DNA of 64,000 nucleotides from Sinomicrobium pectinilyticum (GTDB lineage Bacteria; Bacteroidota; Bacteroidia; Flavobacteriales; Flavobacteriaceae), in NCBI RefSeq assembly GCF_003725735.1, contig NZ_RJTM01000116.1, forward strand, positions 1 to 64,000, written 5' to 3'. Both the position numbers and the translations under genes were made by a program. Positions within the stretch are counted from its first letter, which is position 1; each line of letters starts with the position of its first letter. Below are positions 37,397-44,744 of the stretch, one piece after another. A model generated the notes under the pieces. The model had not been told where the DNA came from, searched no databases, and worked only from the letters and a program-made list of their open reading frames with translations.

Positions 37397-37492
37397 ATGC
37401 AAAACACTCACAACATATCTACTTCAGTTTTCCTGAGACTTCCGGTTTCAGAGATTCGTCCTGTTGTGCGTCGTACCCCCCGTCGCCCGTAA
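37397..37492 (+). CDS. Arginine-rich leader peptide, putative attenuator of the arginine operon
   Basis: A 31-codon frame, ATG 37397 to TAA 37492, directly behind a -33/-7 promoter and 87 bases before the first gene of the arginine cluster. It encodes seven arginines, five of them in the last 11 codons (RPVVRRTPRRP), all read from CGT or CGC except one AGA. An arginine-codon run just before a stop and upstream of arginine biosynthesis genes is the classic layout of ribosome-mediated attenuation. The 342-base gap holds no other supportable gene. That the peptide is translated and that stalling regulates the operon are inferences. I do not know a described family for it. Confidence 0.6.
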   Translation: MQNTHNISTSVFLRLPVSEIRPVVRRTPRRP

Positions 37493-37500
37493 GGGTGTAC
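37473..37500 (+). promoter_or_regulatory. Hairpin over the end of the leader frame
   Basis: GTACCCCC (37473-37480) can pair with GGGTGTAC (37493-37500) with one mismatch. Its left arm overlaps the last Arg-Thr-Pro codons, so a ribosome stalled on the arginine codons would open it. A second weak stem, GGAAC (37510-37514) with GTTCC (37528-37532), follows. No T-run is seen, so control may act on translation or RNA stability instead of termination. Confidence 0.35.
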
Positions 37501-37579
37501 TTTAATTTTGGAACTTAGGTGAGTCCGGTTCCCCTTTCAAAGAAAATTCCACTTATTTTTTCAACCAAGTAAAAGCAAA

Positions 37580-38281
37580 ATGGACATTGTTATTGCTGAC
37601 AAGTCGCATATAAAATTCGCTTCCCTTATCTGTGATACGATCGAAGAATCGGCCAAGGTAAGAGGTACCGGTATTGCCAAAAGGACTCCGGAATACATTA
37701 TTTCGAAGATCGAGAACGGCAATGCTGTGATTGCTGTAGACGGCGATAAATTTGCAGGGTTCTGCTACATTGAAGCCTGGGGGCACGAAAAGTTCGTCGC
37801 CAACTCCGGGCTGATCGTTCATCCGGACTACCGGAACCTGGGTCTTGCGAAAAAGATCAAGAAGGCTATTTTTGACCATTCCAGGAAAAAATACCCGGAC
37901 GCCAAAATATTCGGTATTACTACGGGGCTTGCCGTAATGAAGATCAATTACGAACTGGGATACAGGCCCGTGACTTTTTCCGAGCTTACGGACGACCCTA
38001 CCTTCTGGAAGGGCTGCCAGACCTGTAAAAACTACGACATCCTGCAACGGACACAACAAAAGATGTGCCTGTGTACCGGGATGCTCTACGATCCAAAAGA
38101 AAAGGAAAACACCGAGGTAAAGCACCCCTATAACAGTAAGGTGCTCCAAAGGTTGAAAAATATAAAACAGAGTATCTTTCTGAAAAACAAGAAACCTTCC
38201 AAAAATTCCATTATCCCTGTAGAAGAAGGGTTTATAAGTCTGAAGAAGGTTATGGATAAATTAAAAGGAAATAATAAATAA
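37580..38281 (+). CDS. GNAT family N-acetyltransferase, candidate N-acylglutamate synthase
   Basis: A 233-residue protein that opens the arginine cluster. The GNAT fold is shown by the acyl-CoA-binding segment VHPDYRNLGLAKKIKK (R-x-x-G-x-A type, about residues 80-95) and the strands around it. A C-terminal extension has four cysteines in two pairs, C146/C149 (WKGCQTCKNYDIL) and C163/C165 (KMCLCTGMLYD), that could hold a metal. No argA or argJ gene is in the cluster, and the pathway needs an enzyme to acylate glutamate. Position therefore makes this the likely first-step enzyme. The exact acyl group, acetyl or succinyl, is not known. Confidence 0.75.
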   Translation: MDIVIADKSHIKFASLICDTIEESAKVRGTGIAKRTPEYIISKIENGNAVIAVDGDKFAGFCYIEAWGHEKFVANSGLIVHPDYRNLGLAKKIKKAIFDHSRKKYPDAKIFGITTGLAVMKINYELGYRPVTFSELTDDPTFWKGCQTCKNYDILQRTQQKMCLCTGMLYDPKEKENTEVKHPYNSKVLQRLKNIKQSIFLKNKKPSKNSIIPVEEGFISLKKVMDKLKGNNK

Positions 38282-38301
38282 TGTGTCAATAAGTGAATAC
38301 G

Positions 38302-38335
38302 TTGGCACATTGCCAAATTTGCTAATTGACAAATT
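38302..38335. repeat. AT-rich dispersed repeat before argG
   Basis: TTGGCACATTGCCAAATT followed by TGCTAATTGACAAATT resembles 41549-41574 before argD. Both are low-complexity runs of TTGGCACATTG and CTAATTGAC/CAATT units. Confidence 0.5.
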
Positions 38336-38350
38336 AAACAACAAATAACA

Positions 38351-39538
38351 ATGAAAAAACTCGTTTTGGCATACAGCGGCGGACTGGACACTTCTTATTG
38401 TGCAAAATACCTATCACAGGAAAAAGGATATGAAGTACATGCCGTAAGCGTAAATACCGGAGGATTTACTCCCGAAGAGAAAAAGGAGATCGAAGAAAAA
38501 GCCCTGAAACTCGGGGTAGCGACATACAGCAACATTGAAGCAGTAGACTCTTTTTATAACAAGGTGGTTAAATACCTTATTTTCGGGAATGTTTTAAAGA
38601 ACAACACCTACCCGCTTTCCGTCAGTGCCGAACGGATCGTGCAAGCTATCGAGATCGTAAACTACGCCAAGAAAATAGGCGCCCAATACATTGCCCACGG
38701 CAGTACGGGGGCCGGGAACGACCAGGTAAGATTTGATATGATATTCCAGATACTCGCCCCGGAAATAGAGATTATCACCCCTATCCGTGACGAGCAGCTT
38801 TCCAGGCAGGAAGAAATCGGTTACCTGAAGAAAAACGGGGTGGACATGTCCTGGGAAAAAGCCAAATACTCCATAAACAGGGGACTTTGGGGTACCAGTG
38901 TAGGTGGTGAAGAAACCCTCACCTCCCATCAGTCGCTCCCGGAAGAAGCCTACCCGAGTCAATTGAAAAGCGAAGGTTCCCAAAAGATAAAACTCACTTT
39001 CAGTCAGGGGGAACTGATAGCCATAGACGGCAAGGAAGACAGCCCTGTCAAAAACATAGAACTGCTCAACAGTATGGCTTCCCAATATGCCATAGGGCGT
39101 GATATCCATGTGGGAGACACCATTATCGGTATTAAGGGGAGGGTCGGTTTTGAGGCCGCTGCCCCCCTGATTATCATAAAGGCACACCATACCCTGGAAA
39201 AACATGTACTTACCAAATGGCAACAGCATCATAAAGAGTACCTGGCCAACTGGTATGGCATGCTCCTTCACGAAGGACAATATCTCGACGAGGTCATGCG
39301 TAATATCGAGGTTTTTCTTGCTGACACACAGAAAAATGTTTCCGGAGATGTGTTTGTCACCCTCCATCCGTACCGTTTTGTAGTAGATGGCATCCAATCC
39401 GGACACGACCTGATGAACGCTTCCTTCGGCAGCTACGGGGAAATGAACAAAGGCTGGACCGCAGATGATGCCAAAGGGTTTATCAAAATCAACTCTAACC
39501 AGAACAAGATCTATTATCACGTAAATAAAATAAATTAA
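38351..39538 (+). CDS. argG: Argininosuccinate synthase
   Basis: A 395-residue enzyme that joins citrulline and aspartate with ATP. The PP-loop is AYSGGLDTSYCAKYL, followed by HGSTGAGNDQVRFD and the INRGLWGTSVGGEE active-site segment. In this pathway citrulline is formed by deacylation of N-acyl-citrulline, so ArgG works after ArgF' and the M20 enzyme. It is the second gene of the cluster, 69 bases after the GNAT gene. Confidence 0.95.
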   Translation: MKKLVLAYSGGLDTSYCAKYLSQEKGYEVHAVSVNTGGFTPEEKKEIEEKALKLGVATYSNIEAVDSFYNKVVKYLIFGNVLKNNTYPLSVSAERIVQAIEIVNYAKKIGAQYIAHGSTGAGNDQVRFDMIFQILAPEIEIITPIRDEQLSRQEEIGYLKKNGVDMSWEKAKYSINRGLWGTSVGGEETLTSHQSLPEEAYPSQLKSEGSQKIKLTFSQGELIAIDGKEDSPVKNIELLNSMASQYAIGRDIHVGDTIIGIKGRVGFEAAAPLIIIKAHHTLEKHVLTKWQQHHKEYLANWYGMLLHEGQYLDEVMRNIEVFLADTQKNVSGDVFVTLHPYRFVVDGIQSGHDLMNASFGSYGEMNKGWTADDAKGFIKINSNQNKIYYHVNKIN

Positions 39539-39610
39539 AGTACGAAGCACGAAGGCAGAAGATAGAAGTAAAGATATAATGCCCTTCGTCTGAAATTTAA
39601 AGATTTAAAA

Positions 39611-40588
39611 ATGATACAAGCAGGAATAATCGGGGGTGCCGGGTACACCGCCGGGGAATTAATACGATTGCTACTGCACCATCCCGCAGCAGAAATAAAT
39701 TTCGTTTACAGTACTTCCAACGCCGGCAACGCCATAAGTGACATTCACCAGGACCTCCTGGGAGAAACAGAACAGGAATTCACCGGAGAAATAAACCCCG
39801 AGGTAGATGTCCTTTTTCTCTGTCTCGGTCATGGCAATTCTAAATCCTTTCTCGAAAAACACCGGTTTTCTGCTAAAACAAAGATCATAGACCTGAGTAA
39901 TGATTTCCGGTTAAATCCCGATGCCGATTTTAACGACATGCATTTCGTATACGGATTGCCCGAACTCAACAAGGAGGAAATAGAAAATGCACAATACATA
40001 GCCAATCCGGGCTGCTTTGCCACTGCTATTCAACTGGCATTACTCCCCCTGGCAAAACACGGACTGTTAAAACAGGATATTCATATCAATGCGGTAACCG
40101 GGGCTACCGGGGCGGGTACCTCCCTTTCCCCCACCTCGCATTTTCCGTGGCGCGACAACAATTTTTCGTATTACAAGCCTTTTACCCATCAGCACCTGGG
40201 AGAAATAGGACAAAGTATAGCACAGTTGCAGCATTCCTTTGACAAAGAGATACTCTTTATGCCTTACCGGGGGAATTTTTCCCGCGGGATCTTTGCCACT
40301 GCGTATACGGAGTTTGACGAAAGTGCAGATAAAGCAAAAGAAATATACGGGGATTTCTATAAAAATGCTGCTTTTACTACGGTAAGTGACAAGGAATTAC
40401 ACCTCAAACAGGTGGTCAATACCAATAAATGCCTTATTCACCTGCATAAGCACAAAAACAAACTGTTGATCACTTCTATTATCGATAACCTGACCAAGGG
40501 TGCATCCGGACAGGCCATACATAACATGAACCTGATATTCGGACTGGAGGAAACCCTCGGACTCGGATTAAAAGCCTCGTATTTTTAA
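39611..40588 (+). CDS. argC: N-acyl-gamma-glutamyl-phosphate reductase
   Basis: A 325-residue NADPH enzyme that reduces N-acylglutamyl-5-phosphate to the semialdehyde. The Rossmann motif is GIIGGAGYTAGELIRLL. The catalytic cysteine is Cys135 in ANPGCFATA, and the later segment is HQHLGEIGQ. It is followed by two palindromes that share a CGGCCG centre. In this organism the acyl group may be acetyl or succinyl. Confidence 0.95.
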   Translation: MIQAGIIGGAGYTAGELIRLLLHHPAAEINFVYSTSNAGNAISDIHQDLLGETEQEFTGEINPEVDVLFLCLGHGNSKSFLEKHRFSAKTKIIDLSNDFRLNPDADFNDMHFVYGLPELNKEEIENAQYIANPGCFATAIQLALLPLAKHGLLKQDIHINAVTGATGAGTSLSPTSHFPWRDNNFSYYKPFTHQHLGEIGQSIAQLQHSFDKEILFMPYRGNFSRGIFATAYTEFDESADKAKEIYGDFYKNAAFTTVSDKELHLKQVVNTNKCLIHLHKHKNKLLITSIIDNLTKGASGQAIHNMNLIFGLEETLGLGLKASYF

Positions 40589-40602
40589 TACAGGCCCCGT
40601 AC

Positions 40603-40622
40603 AGGCGTACGGCCGTACGCCT
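40603..40622. repeat. Palindrome with ACGGCCGT core, copy 1
   Basis: AGGCGTACGGCCGTACGCCT is a perfect 20-base palindrome that starts 15 bases after the argC stop. It is one of four arginine-cluster palindromes with a CGGCCG centre. Confidence 0.85.
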
Positions 40623-40640
40623 TCAATTCATTAATTGTAA

Positions 40641-40664
40641 AGCATCGTGCGGCCGAACGATGCT
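40641..40664. repeat. Palindrome with CGGCCG core, copy 2
   Basis: AGCATCGT (40641-40648) and ACGATGCT (40657-40664) flank GCGGCCGA. The arms are unrelated to those of copy 1. Only the centre is shared. Confidence 0.8.
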
Positions 40665-40696
40665 GCAAGGGCCACAAGGCAAATAAAAACCAACGC

Positions 40697-41491
40697 ATGA
40701 AAATAGCCATAATAGGAACCGGAAACCTGGGGCTTTCCATAGCCAAAGGACTCATCATCAGTAACTCGGTCACCACCCTTTACCTGACCAAAAGGAACCC
40801 GGGTGCCATTAAAAACTGGGAAGAGTACGGGAATGTCATCGTAACCTCCGACAACCGTGAAGCGGTAAAGAACTCAGATATCCTGATCTTTGCCGTACAG
40901 CCGGGACAGTTCGAAGGAATATTACAGGAAATAAAGGACCTGCTGAATGAAAAACACGTACTTATTTCCACCATTACCGGGTTTAAGATCCGGAAAATCG
41001 AATCTGTTATCGGCAATGAACACTATATCATCCGTAGTATGCCCAATACAGCCATTTCCGTCGGCAAATCCATGACCTGTGTATGCAGCAACGAAAAGGG
41101 AAAACAACGTGTGGAACTGGCCAGGGCCATTTTCAACAAACTGGGGACTTCCATAGAGATTCCCGAAGAACAGATGCGTGCGGCTACCGTGATCTGTGCC
41201 AGTGGCATCGCTTTCTGGATGCGCCTTATACGCGCTACGACGCAGGGGGCTATTCAGCTGGGGTTCGATGCCAAGGAAGCACAGGAACTGGCGATGCATA
41301 CCTGTATGGGGGCGGCTACCCTCCTTGTGGAATCCGGTAATCACCCGGAGGAAGAAATCGACAGGGTAACCACCCCGAGGGGATGTACCATAGAGGGTCT
41401 CAACGAAATGGAACACAGCGGGCTAAGTTCTTCCCTTATTAAGGGAATTGTGTCCTCTTTCAACAAAATAAACCAGATTGCCGACCTGTAA
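40697..41491 (+). CDS. proC: Pyrroline-5-carboxylate reductase
   Basis: A 264-residue NAD(P)H enzyme for the last step of proline synthesis. The opening IAIIGTGNLGLSIAKGLI is the nucleotide site, RSMPNTAISVGKSMT is the ProC signature region, and the C-terminal part has TTPRGCTIEGLNEMEH. Its place in an arginine cluster suggests that proline and arginine synthesis share glutamate-derived precursors. In some relatives proA and proB also lie here. They are absent from this cluster. Confidence 0.93.
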   Translation: MKIAIIGTGNLGLSIAKGLIISNSVTTLYLTKRNPGAIKNWEEYGNVIVTSDNREAVKNSDILIFAVQPGQFEGILQEIKDLLNEKHVLISTITGFKIRKIESVIGNEHYIIRSMPNTAISVGKSMTCVCSNEKGKQRVELARAIFNKLGTSIEIPEEQMRAATVICASGIAFWMRLIRATTQGAIQLGFDAKEAQELAMHTCMGAATLLVESGNHPEEEIDRVTTPRGCTIEGLNEMEHSGLSSSLIKGIVSSFNKINQIADL

Positions 41492-41548
41492 AATTTGATA
41501 ATGAGATAATTGGGCGATGTGCCAATGAGATAATGATTAATAAAATAA

Positions 41549-41574
41549 TTGGCACATTGACTAATTGACCAATT
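41549..41574. repeat. AT-rich dispersed repeat before argD
   Basis: TTGGCACATTGACTAATT followed by GACCAATT matches the unit seen before argG (38302-38335). It fills most of the 111-base gap between proC and argD. Confidence 0.5.
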
Positions 41575-41602
41575 TTCTAATTAATAATTTTCAACATCCG
41601 AA

Positions 41603-42736
41603 ATGAAACTATTTGACGTTTACCCATTATATGATATTACCCCGGTACAAGGAAAAAATGTCCATGTTACTGATGATAAAGGCATTACTTATCTCGATCT
41701 TTACGGCGGGCATGCCGTGATCTCCATAGGCCATTCCCACCCCAGGTACGTATCTGCAATATCCGAACAAGCCGGCAAACTCGGATTTTACTCGAATGCC
41801 GTGCAAAACCCGCTGCAGATGGAACTGGCAGAAAAGCTCGGGGCCCTTTCCGGATGTGACAATTACGAACTTTTTCTCTGTAATTCCGGGGCAGAAGCCA
41901 ACGAAAACGCATTGAAACTCGCTTCTTTCCAAACCGGAAAAGCCAGGATCATTGCCTTTAACAATGCCTTTCACGGACGGACCTCGGCAGCGGTAGCGGC
42001 TACGGATAACAAAAATATCAATGCCCCTATCAATGCCCAGCACCAGGTAACCTTCCTGGAACTGGGAGATATCGCTGCACTGGAAAAGGAGTTGCAAAAA
42101 GGCGATGTATGTGCGGTTATCATAGAGTTTATCCAGGGTGTGGGCGGACTGGATGAGGCAACGGCTGATTTCTATGAGAATGCAGACAAACTCTGCAAAC
42201 AACATGACAGCATGTTCATTGCGGACGAAATTCAATGCGGATATGGCCGTACCGGAGACTTCTTTGCCTTTCAGCAGTATAACGTAACACCTGATATTAT
42301 TTCCATGGCCAAAGGTATGGGCAATGGCTTTCCGGTAGCGGGAATTCTCGTTTACCCGTCCATCAAGGCAAAACACGGTATGCTGGGAACTACTTTCGGA
42401 GGAAACCACCTGGCCTGTGCAGCCGCCATTGCCGTACTGGATGTACTCAAAGAAGAAAAACTCATGGAAAATACCAGGGAAGTTGCAGCCTATTTTGTGG
42501 AAAAGGCCGGGACCATACCACAGATAAAGCAGATAAAGGGCCGGGGATTGATGCTGGGACTGGAATTTGATTTTGAAGTGGGCGAACTCCGGAAAAAGCT
42601 TATTTACGACCATCATATTTTTACAGGCGGGAGCAGCAATAAAAAGCTATTGCGTATTTTACCTCCGCTGACGGTGAAGAAAGAACATATCGATGCGTTT
42701 TTTGATGCATTAAATAACGTAGTAATGAACTCTTAA
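41603..42736 (+). CDS. argD: N-acylornithine aminotransferase
   Basis: A 377-residue class III PLP aminotransferase that converts N-acylglutamate semialdehyde to N-acylornithine. Visible are LYGGHAVISIGHSHPRY, FCNSGAEANE-type NSGAEANENALK, FIADEIQCGYGRTG and the PLP lysine Lys237 in ISMAKGMGNGFPV. Its place between proC and argF' fits the arginine assignment better than a general aspartate aminotransferase-family label. Confidence 0.92.
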   Translation: MKLFDVYPLYDITPVQGKNVHVTDDKGITYLDLYGGHAVISIGHSHPRYVSAISEQAGKLGFYSNAVQNPLQMELAEKLGALSGCDNYELFLCNSGAEANENALKLASFQTGKARIIAFNNAFHGRTSAAVAATDNKNINAPINAQHQVTFLELGDIAALEKELQKGDVCAVIIEFIQGVGGLDEATADFYENADKLCKQHDSMFIADEIQCGYGRTGDFFAFQQYNVTPDIISMAKGMGNGFPVAGILVYPSIKAKHGMLGTTFGGNHLACAAAIAVLDVLKEEKLMENTREVAAYFVEKAGTIPQIKQIKGRGLMLGLEFDFEVGELRKKLIYDHHIFTGGSSNKKLLRILPPLTVKKEHIDAFFDALNNVVMNS

Positions 42737-42760
42737 AAATCTTCCTCACCAGAGGAAAAA

Positions 42761-42784
42761 AGCTCCCCTCTTGAGAGGGGAGCT
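42761..42784. repeat. Hairpin after argD
   Basis: AGCTCCCCTC (42761-42770) pairs perfectly with GAGGGGAGCT (42775-42784) around TTGA. The weak GTTTCGTTTT after it makes it a possible terminator or processing element. The rest of the gap is AT-rich TAATAAC-type filler. Confidence 0.6.
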
Positions 42785-42852
42785 GAGTTTCGTTTTCCTG
42801 AAGGGCATACCTAATAACTAAATAACCCAATAACATATTAACTTAAAAACAA

Positions 42853-43800
42853 ATGAAACACTACCTGACAACAGATGACATAGACAGTGTCCCGGAAATC
42901 ATAGCTGAAGCCATTGCATTAAAAAAGGATCCCTATCGGTTCGAGGAACTCGGAAAGCGTAAAACGCTGGGGATGTTATTCTTTAATTCCAGTCTGCGTA
43001 CCCGTCTTAGTACACAAAAGGCGGCCATGCAACTGGGAATGCAGGTTATGGTCATGAATTTTTCGGGTGAGGCCTGGTCACTGGAGTTTGAAGACGGTAG
43101 TGTAATGAATGGTTCTACCTCCGAACACATTAAAGAAGCCGCCGCGGTAATTTCCCAGTACTGTGACGTTATTGCGGTAAGGGCATTTCCTACGTTGACG
43201 GATAAGGAAAAAGACGAGGAAGAATACGTTTTGAAAAGTTTTCAGAAATACGCGTCTGTACCTGTTGTAAACATGGAAAGCGCTACAGCGCACCCTTTAC
43301 AGGCCCTAACGGATGCCATTACGATAACGGAACTGAAAACCAAAGAAAAGCCGAAAGTTGTCCTCTCCTGGGCACCACATCCCAAGGCATTGCCACATGC
43401 TGTCGCCAATTCCTTCACCGGTATGATGCGCAAAATGGATGTGGAATTTGTCATCACCCATCCAGTCGGATATGAACTCAATCCGGAGGTCACGGGAGAT
43501 ACCCCGATAATCTACGACCAGGATGAAGCATTGAAAGATGCTGATTTTGTATATGTAAAGAACTGGAGTTCGTATAAAGATTACGGCCAGGTATTGCACA
43601 CCGACCCGGGTTGGAGGATTACGCCGGAAAAAATGGCATTGACGGATAATGGTAAATTCATGCATTGCCTGCCTGTACGGAGAAACGTTATCGTGGACGA
43701 TGCTGTCCTGGACAGCCCGCAATCCGTCGTTATACCACAGGCTAACAACCGTACCTTTGCAGCACAAATTGTCCTGAAACATATATTACAATCATTATAG
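42853..43800 (+). CDS. argF': N-acylornithine carbamoyltransferase (ArgF')
   Basis: A 315-residue transcarbamylase of the type that acts on N-acetyl- or N-succinyl-ornithine instead of free ornithine. The carbamoyl phosphate motif is SSLRTRLSTQK, followed by HPLQALTDA and HCLPVRRN. It aligns without gaps, over the first 92 residues, with the B. fragilis N-succinylornithine enzyme as I remember it. At the specificity position (Pro90 there, Glu92 in the X. campestris acetyl enzyme) this protein has Ser90 (GSTSEH), so the acyl preference cannot be read from that rule. The gene lies between argD and argB. Confidence 0.92.
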   Translation: MKHYLTTDDIDSVPEIIAEAIALKKDPYRFEELGKRKTLGMLFFNSSLRTRLSTQKAAMQLGMQVMVMNFSGEAWSLEFEDGSVMNGSTSEHIKEAAAVISQYCDVIAVRAFPTLTDKEKDEEEYVLKSFQKYASVPVVNMESATAHPLQALTDAITITELKTKEKPKVVLSWAPHPKALPHAVANSFTGMMRKMDVEFVITHPVGYELNPEVTGDTPIIYDQDEALKDADFVYVKNWSSYKDYGQVLHTDPGWRITPEKMALTDNGKFMHCLPVRRNVIVDDAVLDSPQSVVIPQANNRTFAAQIVLKHILQSL

Positions 43801-43802
43801 TA

Positions 43803-43824
43803 AAGCCCTACGGCCGTGGGGCTT
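43803..43824. repeat. Palindrome with ACGGCCGT core, copy 3
   Basis: AAGCCC and GGGCTT arms flank TACGGCCGTG, starting 2 bases after the argF' stop. It has a T/G pair next to the core. Confidence 0.8.
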
Positions 43825-43881
43825 AATCGGGAGCCACTACCATGGGTCTCAATGATACCCCGGGTCTAAAAAAAGAAAAAA

Positions 43882-44661
43882 ATGAAACCTAAATTATCCG
43901 TAGTCAAAATAGGCGGAAATATCATAGAAAACGAATCGGCATTATGTGATTTCCTTACGGATTTTGCGGCAATGGAAGGTTACAAAATCCTGGTCCACGG
44001 AGGTGGCAGGACGGCGACCCGCATTGCGGAACAACTCGGTGTGCCTGCACAGATGGTAGGCGGACGGCGCATCACTACCCGTGAAACCCTGGACGTGATC
44101 GTTATGGTCTATGGCGGACTTACCAACAAGAATATTGTTTCACTCCTGCAAAGCCTGGACTGTAACGCCATAGGACTGTCCGGAGCGGACGGCAATACCA
44201 TTGTTTCCGATAAAAGACCGGTAAAGGACATTGATTACGGCTATGCCGGCGATATAAAACAGGTAAATGCCCATGCAGTCAAAGCCTTGCTGGAAAGTAA
44301 CATGACTCCGGTATTCTGTGCCATTACCCACGATAAAAGAGGGCAATTGTTCAATACCAATGCAGATACCATTGCCTCCGAAGTAGCGATAGCTATGAGT
44401 GAACATTTCGAAACCTCATTATATTATTGTTTTGAGAAAAAAGGGGTATTGCGAAGCATCGAAGACGACAACTCCGTTATAGAACATATCAATACGGAAA
44501 AATACGAACAACTGCTCGCCGAAAACATCATAGCGGACGGCATGCTGCCTAAAATGCACAATTGCTTTAACGCTTTACAACAACACGTGAGCAAAGTACA
44601 TATCGGCCTGCCGGGTATGATCGTCGGGAAAGAAAGACTGTTTACAACGCTAACATTATAA
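43882..44661 (+). CDS. argB: N-acylglutamate kinase
   Basis: A 259-residue amino acid kinase that phosphorylates N-acylglutamate, the second step of the pathway. The ATP-site glycines are in VVKIGGNIIE, the substrate loop is VHGGGRTATRIAEQLG, and later come GLSGADGNTI and the metal/ATP segment FNTNADTIASEVA. The N-terminal arginine-binding helix of feedback-inhibited forms is absent, so control at the enzyme level may be weak. That fits a need for control at the leader. The latter link is inference. Confidence 0.93.
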   Translation: MKPKLSVVKIGGNIIENESALCDFLTDFAAMEGYKILVHGGGRTATRIAEQLGVPAQMVGGRRITTRETLDVIVMVYGGLTNKNIVSLLQSLDCNAIGLSGADGNTIVSDKRPVKDIDYGYAGDIKQVNAHAVKALLESNMTPVFCAITHDKRGQLFNTNADTIASEVAIAMSEHFETSLYYCFEKKGVLRSIEDDNSVIEHINTEKYEQLLAENIIADGMLPKMHNCFNALQQHVSKVHIGLPGMIVGKERLFTTLTL

Positions 44662-44672
44662 TACAGATTAAC

Positions 44673-44702
44673 CGTAAAGATGCACGGCCGTGCATCTTTA
44701 CG
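44673..44702. repeat. Perfect 30-base palindrome with ACGGCCGT core, copy 4
   Basis: Arms CGTAAAGATGC (44673-44683) and GCATCTTTACG (44692-44702) flank ACGGCCGT. It lies 11 bases after the argB stop. No T-run follows, so it is not a simple terminator. Confidence 0.9.
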
Positions 44703-44744
44703 AATCTCAACGGGATAATCTTCATAAAAAGATATAAAATAAGC

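Noticed and set aside
37324-37518. A longer 64-codon frame that overlaps the arginine leader frame
   Set aside because: It is out of frame with the arginine-rich peptide, and its start lies upstream of the predicted transcript start.
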